Below are positions 58,544-64,000 of a DNA stretch of 64,000 nucleotides, in pieces. The number at the start of each line of letters is the position of its first letter. Position 1 is the stretch's first letter. The position numbers and the translations under genes were made by a program. The DNA is from Tillandsia leiboldiana (lineage: Eukaryota; Streptophyta; Magnoliopsida; Poales; Bromeliaceae), in the NCBI GenBank assembly GCA_029204045.2, contig CM055063.1, positions 27,659,721 to 27,723,720 of the forward strand, in the 5' to 3' direction. The notes under the pieces are model-generated. The model saw only the letters and a list, made by a program, of their open reading frames with translations, ran no database searches and was not told where the DNA came from.

Positions 58544-59636
58544 TGTCACGCCCCGGGGGTCGAAACTGCGACCCGGGCTCGCCAACAGATCCGCCACCTA
58601 TGCGGAACCCCGCATAAGCGAAGCGTCCAACCTGCAAAGTACCATCTAACGACTAAACAGATATCAGAGCTGAAGAAAAACTGCTGTAATAAAAACCTGA
58701 ATCACTGTACAACTGAAAAATAAAAGTACAATATCAATCTCCCAAAAATAATAATACAATAATCTGATCCACCGAAACTGTAATACAAGTAAAAGCCACC
58801 TATACAACATCTACAAATCCAAAAAGGGAGATAACTAAAATAATAAAATACAACTGAGTACAGTGAAACCCACAATCCGGGTTGGTACATCTATCCCACT
58901 GTAGGAATCAACACTGGTAGGGATCTATCTCGCGACTCCCTCGCCTCGGACCGTCAACCGAAGATCCGCAACTCCCGCAGCAGACACTGCAAAACAAAGG
59001 GAGGAAAGGGGAAAAACAACAATGGGGGTGAGAACCACTAGTAAAACCAGTAGCCTCCCCCTGCGGGTAAAGCCTCAAACCCCGACGTACCCACAAGTCT
59101 ACCAGAGGCAAGAAAAAGAATAAGAGAGGTGGTAAGCTATAAACAGAACTACTGATAAAAGAGAGCTACCACTAAAATGCCTCTAAAATGCCCAGCTAAA
59201 AGAATAGCTAAAAGTATGCCTGAGAAAGTCAAAGCCTGCCTGACCAAACCCAATCAATACACCAGTAAACACTGGTACTGCCTGCTCTGTCATCAATCTC
59301 ACGAACTCAGTGTCTCCACTGTCCAAATGACCGGAACCCAACACGGTCTGACCGGCACCCAACACGGTCTAAAGCCTACTCCGGAGTGGCACTCGAGGGG
59401 AGCGACCCACACGAGTAAAGTATCTCAGTATCCAGTAACATAAGTATCATAAATCAGCAGGACTGGATCAAGACTCTAAGTAAGTGGGAAAAACCATCCA
59501 CTAAGGAAGCCCGATCCCTCACCTCCAATCTGATGTAATAATAATAACCCGGTCAACTGCCCACAGTTCGCGGTTGCCGCAATCCCTGCCATCAGGCCCT
59601 GCCTGTCCCAAATCCCCAGAAACCTGACTACACTAT

Positions 59637-59813
59637 TATGACGCCCCACTTCCCAGGGGGTCACCCATCCTAGAACTACTCTAGCTCTAGCACGCTTAAC
59701 TCTCATGTTCCTCTTGGATCTTGCTACCATCCAAAATGGCTATAGCCGGGTTAGAGATTTAGTCCTATTATATCATTTATATAGAGGACTAATCCAAATT
59801 TCGGGGTGTCACA
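59637..59813 (-). repeat. Cassandra LTR (left on plus strand, 3' LTR)
   Basis: It runs TATGACGCCCC...GGGGTGTCACA; the minus-strand end GCGTCATA has mutated from GCGTCACA. It includes 5S rRNA-like sequence at 59651-59702. Confidence 0.92.
59651..59702 (-). promoter_or_regulatory. 5S rRNA-like Pol III control region in the Cassandra LTR
   Basis: On the minus strand it reads GAGTTAAGCGTGCT, AGAGTAGT and CTAGGATGGGTGACC, then CCTGGGAAG. These match the A box, intermediate element and C box regions of plant 5S rRNA. The 5' half of 5S is absent, so it is not a 5S gene. Confidence 0.9.
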
Positions 59814-59830
59814 TTCTTCCCCCCTTTAAG
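59814..59830 (-). other. Cassandra polypurine tract
   Basis: CTTAAAGGGGGGAAGAA on the minus strand, directly before the TGTGACACC LTR start. Confidence 0.85.
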
Positions 59831-60021
59831 CCCTGACGTCCACGTCAGGCTCAAGCACACTCACAAGCACCAGGCGATGTGAGACTCGTCTCGCTAGCCT
59901 TAGCCGACCTTGTGGGGAGCTGCACTCCACCCACAACGGTCATTAGCCGGGGAGCCTCGCTCTACCCGCTATATAACCCTGGCTCAGCCGAGACTCATCT
60001 CACATTTCCGGCTGGTGAATG

Positions 60022-60033
60022 GCTCTGATACCA
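60022..60033 (-). other. Cassandra primer binding site
   Basis: TGGTATCAGAGC on the minus strand, two bases inside the other LTR. Initiator tRNA-Met type, continuing into CATTCACC. Confidence 0.9.
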
Positions 60034-60035
60034 AC

Positions 60036-60211
60036 TGTGACGCCCCACTTCCCAGGGGGTCACCCATCCTAAAACTACTCTAGCTCTAGCACGCTTAACT
60101 CTCATGTTCCTCTTGGATCTTGCTACCATCCAAAATGCTATAGCCGGGTTAGAGATTTAGTCCTATTATATCATTTATATAGAGGACTAATCCAAATTTC
60201 GGGGTGTCACA
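60036..60211 (-). repeat. Cassandra LTR (right on plus strand, 5' LTR)
   Basis: TGTGACGCCCC...GGGGTGTCACA, with the 5S-like segment at 60050-60101. Confidence 0.92.
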
Positions 60212-63200
60212 ACTATCCCAAACTCCCTGCTCGCACCCGAGCCACAAATACCCAGAGTCTAAAATGAAAAGGAGAAAAGTATAATGCATGGTTTCTCCTA
60301 AGTCAAGTCCAACATGATAGTGTAGCAGAAAAAGGTGGCCTATCTAGATGACCATACAAGCATGAAGATGTCCCAAGATGATGTAAAGTAAACAGGTGTC
60401 GATGTTCTTACATTATTAGAGCATGCTATCCAAATTACATAATCAATCTCATAAAAGGATTGGATGTTAACATAGCATACATCAAGTCTACACAAGTATG
60501 CACCTTTCACATTTGGAAATAAAGTGAGAATAGTATCCAACATGCTTTTCACCAAACATGAATCAAGAGATAAATGACAATCATTACTTTCATAAAGAGT
60601 GAATCTCACATAGATAGATCAAGATTAATGTAGTCAGTTATTCTCACACAAACCAATAAGCACCCTCAAATGAAACATCCATTCACATATAGACTTGCCA
60701 AAGATCATTTAACATTACTTGAATATGGTCATTCAATCCACTATCACCAATGAATAGACTAAGGTTCAACAACTTTTATTGTTCTCACATAGGATGCACA
60801 TAGAATCCACCAACAACATTTATTTCCACATAGGCTAAATCGCCGACCATTCACAATACACAATCTCACGCAAAATAGTCTAAGGATCAACCATTATGGT
60901 AAATATCACAAGATGTAGAAGGAAAATCTACCGGGTCAATTATTCTCACGTAGATAAGTCAAGAATCATTTAATAAGATCACCCTCACTTACCTTGGATA
61001 GCCATTCACACCTAGGCCATATGACATTCACATAAAGTCATAACAATCCCTTCCTACATAGCAACCATATCCTTCACATAAATCAACTAAAATCATTTAC
61101 ATATAACTATCACCATCATTCACCATAATTAGGTTAACCATTCATCACAAAGTGTAGGCTAAAGATTAATTTTCCAATTACCCTCACATAACATAGGTTA
61201 AAGGATGATCACTTATAATCAACTTCATATGAGATAATACAACATCAATCAAACTATTCATTCACTCATGTATACACTGAGAATCAATTAACTTAATCTA
61301 AACATGGATATCCAAGCATATTATACCGAGGAGAAGAGAACATCAACTACAATGCCATGAGGGAAACCAATAGCCCGAGTGGGTAAATCGATGTTTTCGG
61401 CAAAGCACAACCACCCACCTGAAACTTGACGATCCGCTGCCCGCTGTAGCTGAAATTTGGCGTGAGTAATCCTTATCCTCCCAGGAGACCGATGCCGCGA
61501 AAATCATCCAAATCCGCCTCACGGATTGGGCGCAATCACTGAAACAATGCACATTGCGCACTCGAAATCCAGAATTTCAGCAAGTGCAACAAGATTAAAT
61601 AAAAGGTATGTGCAACCTCAAATACCTCAAAATGAAGTCTCCAACAGTAAAACAAAGATCTCCTCTTTCATACAAATGTCTTCAAGTCCCCAAAAATCCA
61701 CCATTAATTTCCCTTAACATTCAAACGAAGCAAAATTCACAATGCTGCCCAAAAACTGTTAACATAAACTTGCTAGCATTTCCAAGCTTAATTAGAGGCT
61801 TTTCCAAAGGGATTTATCCACAGATCACAAAAGAGAATTTTCTCACCTTGAAGTTAAGAAGAAGTCCCAACTTAAATTTCTGAAAAAGACCTTGTATCCA
61901 GAAAGTTATCTGCATTCCAATGAGCATTGCTCAAATCCAAATTAAAACAGGGACTGCAGTAATCCATAAAATAGCACTTGAAAAGATCATTAATTTTACC
62001 TAACTAAACGTGTTCCAAATCCTGCAAGAGAGGTACCATTGGATTCCTTGTCGAGAGTAGATACAAATTGAGTTAAAGAACTCCAATTTTCATGCTCGGA
62101 TGAAGGAGAAAACTCATAAATACTTTGAACTATCCACCAAGTTCCATCTGTACACGAATGCAGCAAGGTGCTCCAAAGATCATGCATAAACCCTAATAAA
62201 AACTCAGATCTGGGGAAAATGGTACATACCAATATTGTAGATCGTCGAGTTCTGGAAATTTCCCCGCAAAAATCATCCAAATATTCCCATCCTACTTCCC
62301 AGAAAGGCCAAAACACTGAGAACTGTTCAGGATTCCAGACTGAAATGAAGGGTTCCAAAGATGGCCTTAAAACTCTGTCAAAACATGAGATCTGAGGGGA
62401 GAGTTGAATACAAAAATTGTAGCCTTACCTCTTGTGAGAATGTAGAAGCAAAAATGAGCTCAAAATTCCAAGAAATGAGTCCTGAGGAATTTTCGCACTG
62501 AAATGCAACGGGAAGGTCCACCAATCAGCAACAATGGTGGTACTTGCCTCATGGAGAAGATGATGGTGATGAAGCCCCTTTTGTCCATCTCTTTGCTGAT
62601 GAAGATGAAGGAGGTGATGAAGATGCTCTGCCTGTGAAGTCCTCCAAAGAAAACCAAGCTCAAAGAAGGAGGAAGGAGGAAGGAGGAAGAAGAAGAAGAA
62701 GAAGAAGAGAAGTGAATAAATCCCCTCTCTCTCCCTCTCACTCTCTCTCGGACAGTCAACAGGGGGGACCCGGACACGTGGCGGCCATCCGGGCCGCCAC
62801 GTCGCCCGGTTGGGCCGCCCGGATCAAGCCACGCGGCTTGATCCGGGTGGCCACGGCGCTGCCCAGTGGGCGCGCGCCGCGTGTCCCCACGCGGGGACCG
62901 CACTGTGGCGCCCACGTGCGCGCGATGGCGGGCCAATTGCGGCCCGCCACGCGTCCCGCTGGCGCGCCCCATGGGCCGGGTGTCCTGCGCCGGCCCAATG
63001 GGGTGCCGACACGTGGCACCCCGGTCCACAGCCCGCCACGCACCCGAAAGTATCCCCGAAACTTCCGGTTGCCCGTTTTCCCTCGTCCGGACTCCGAAAA
63101 AAACAACCAAGCAGCCGATTTCCAACGTTTTTCCGCGCTGAATCCAAATACGAAGTCCATTTTGCAAGAATCCATTTATAAAAATTTACGGGGGCATCCG

Positions 63201-63341
63201 AACACACCAACTCGATCCATTTTTCGGGCTGAGTCCGGTTTTGAAGTCCGATTTGCGCGCAAAGCCTCCACACTCAACAAAAGGCTTCCAGAAGCTGCCG
63301 AACAAACAGTAATCCTTACGTGGGAATTTCGGGTCCTCACA

Positions 63342-63353
63342 TCCTCCCCCACT
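63342..63353 (-). other. Polypurine tract of element E
   Basis: TCCTCCCCCACT on plus, AGTGGGGGAGGA on minus, next to the LTR start. TTCGAGGACGAAACTTTC on the minus strand lies just inside (63362-63379), as in Tek1 and Tek2. Confidence 0.85.
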
Positions 63354-63377
63354 AAAAGAAAGTTTCGTCCTCGAAAC

Positions 63378-64000
63378 TAACACAACTCAAAAGGAGTCTC
63401 AAAAACCAAGGGTAGGTACCCAACGACACCGTCTCCAGCTCCCAAGTCGCCACTCACTCCCCGTGATTACTCCTCTACAACAACAACAACAACCACAACC
63501 AGTACGGCATGGCCCAAATTGCGCAATCCTCTCATCTCACGAGCCAGAATTCGCAACGGGCGTCCCTCGTACTCCAAACACACACACATCTCAAACAGAG
63601 CGAGTCAATCACGGGCGAGGGAATCCAACAGCAAAGCACTCCTGAGCTGAGATGCGGAAAACCTCAGGGACTCCACAAAGGCTGGAGAAAGGGAAGAACA
63701 ACCAGTGCCACACGCACCAACACCACACCCCGAGTGTCAACTCAACCAGGCGACCCAAAACACACCCACACGATCAACCAAGAGGGAGAGAATCCAACAA
63801 GCTGGGGTCCTCACTCGGTCACTCCCGAATCTTGACCATCCGAGTGCACTACTCAGCCGCGATCTATCATCCAAAGGAACCCTCAGGGGCACAACCACAA
63901 GCCATGTTCGCCTCAACAGTCCACACAGCACCAACTGTGGAATCCTCCAACTCGACCCCAGACAGCTTTCCTGCTCCAGGTATCCGCCAACACAGTGGCC
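63378..64000 (-). pseudogene. Element E pol C-terminus, decayed
   Basis: The minus strand shows LEYEGRPLRILAREMRGLRN (compare RYEERPLRILNREVRELRN in Tek1) and then ATWELETV...YPW, the chromodomain-like tail, but in different frames, with stops and a run of GTT repeats between them (near 63480). The integrase core would lie right of the window. No product is expected from this part. Confidence 0.65.

Larger units (their letters stand above)
59637..60211 (-). mobile_element. Cassandra-type TRIM with 5S rRNA-derived LTRs
   Basis: 575 bp flanked by a perfect ACTAT duplication (59632-59636, 60212-60216). Two LTRs of 177 and 176 bp enclose about 220 bp with a primer binding site and a polypurine tract but no coding capacity. 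The LTRs differ by one substitution, one 1-bp indel and a terminal change, so it is recent. The 5S-like LTR segment identifies the Cassandra group, which is mobilised in trans. Confidence 0.95.
58544..63341 (-). repeat. 3' LTR of element E (about 4.2 kb without the TRIM)
   Basis: Minus-strand LTR from TGTGAGGACCCG (63341) to CCGGGGCGTGACA (58544), same family as LTR C. It shows the reversed CTCGAGGGGAGCGACC box near 59393, the intron-like block (reversed donor TTACCTCTTG near 62427), the GC-rich U3 (62755-63040) with CACGTGGC motifs and the ATTCAGCGCGG box (reversed, near 63135). Minor ORFs (235-278 codons) over leader and U3 are not credible genes. Confidence 0.9.
58544..64000 (-). mobile_element. 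Element E: minus-strand Tekay element, 3' LTR and pol tail
   Basis: 3' LTR at 58544-63341, then on the minus strand a polypurine tract and the end of pol running off the right edge. Left flank TGTAT (58539-58543) is its likely target copy. The Cassandra TRIM is nested in the LTR. Confidence 0.85.

Noticed and set aside
59651..59702. Genuine 5S rRNA gene
   Set aside because: Only the 3' half of 5S matches, it is repeated in two LTRs, and it is bounded by retrotransposon signals.
62460..63380. ORFs of 235 and 278 codons in LTR E
   Set aside because: They span U3, TATA region and leader of an LTR, in low-complexity sequence (GAA, CTC runs). LTR C has equivalent sequence with stops in that frame.

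Overview
The window is nuclear DNA of a flowering plant, from a gene-poor, repeat-dense (probably heterochromatic) region. The evidence is wall-to-wall Ty3/gypsy chromoviruses of the Tekay/Del type with unusually long LTRs (about 2.8-4.4 kb), a CACTA (En/Spm) DNA transposon, a Cassandra-type TRIM carrying 5S rRNA sequence, and plant-style microsatellites. I recognise no host protein gene, tRNA gene or rRNA gene. Species cannot be named from the sequence alone. The labels Tek1-3, A, B, C, D, E, S, X and Y are mine.

Left half (1-23153), nested insertions. Tek1 (1-6466) has an uninterrupted protease-RT-RNaseH-integrase-chromodomain reading frame from the left edge to 3343, followed by a polypurine tract and its 3' LTR. 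It sits inside the 5' LTR of Tek2 (6467-13351). Tek2 has a gag with two in-frame stops, a largely deleted pol and an intact 3' LTR. Tek2 sits inside the internal region of Tek3 (13352-23153), an LTR-internal-LTR tandem structure whose gag-pol is badly decayed.

23154-24894 is a broken gag-protease-RT of a different Ty3/gypsy lineage, ended by a minus-strand LTR tip.

Right half (24895-64000) is mostly LTRs nested in one another, most of them datable by 5-bp target-site duplications (TSDs). LTR A (minus, 24895-55622) is split by LTR X (plus, TSD AGCTA). X is split by B (minus, TSD CGCAC/CACAC), by C (plus, TSD ATTAT) and by D (minus, TSD GCCAC). B is split by S (plus, Tek1 family, TSD CCCGC). 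D is split by a CACTA element (44719-52085), which holds a multi-exon En/Spm-type gene and pieces of another X-family LTR. Then come a truncated X-like LTR Y (55623-58218), a TA-rich microsatellite, and E (58544-63341). E is the 3' LTR of a minus-strand Tekay element running off the right edge; it contains the Cassandra TRIM (59637-60211, TSD ACTAT).

The most interesting signal is the shared architecture of the long LTRs. Families that differ greatly in sequence keep the same ordered modules: an ATTCAGCGCG box, a GC-rich block rich in CACGTGGC (G-box) copies, GCCCGAA repeats next to a TATA box, an intron-like block with splice-site-like ends, a GGTCGCTCCCCTCGAG box, and a 3' end that folds into two consecutive hairpins. 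The hairpin stems change in a paired way between families, which suggests selection on RNA structure. All identities and structures here were judged by eye.
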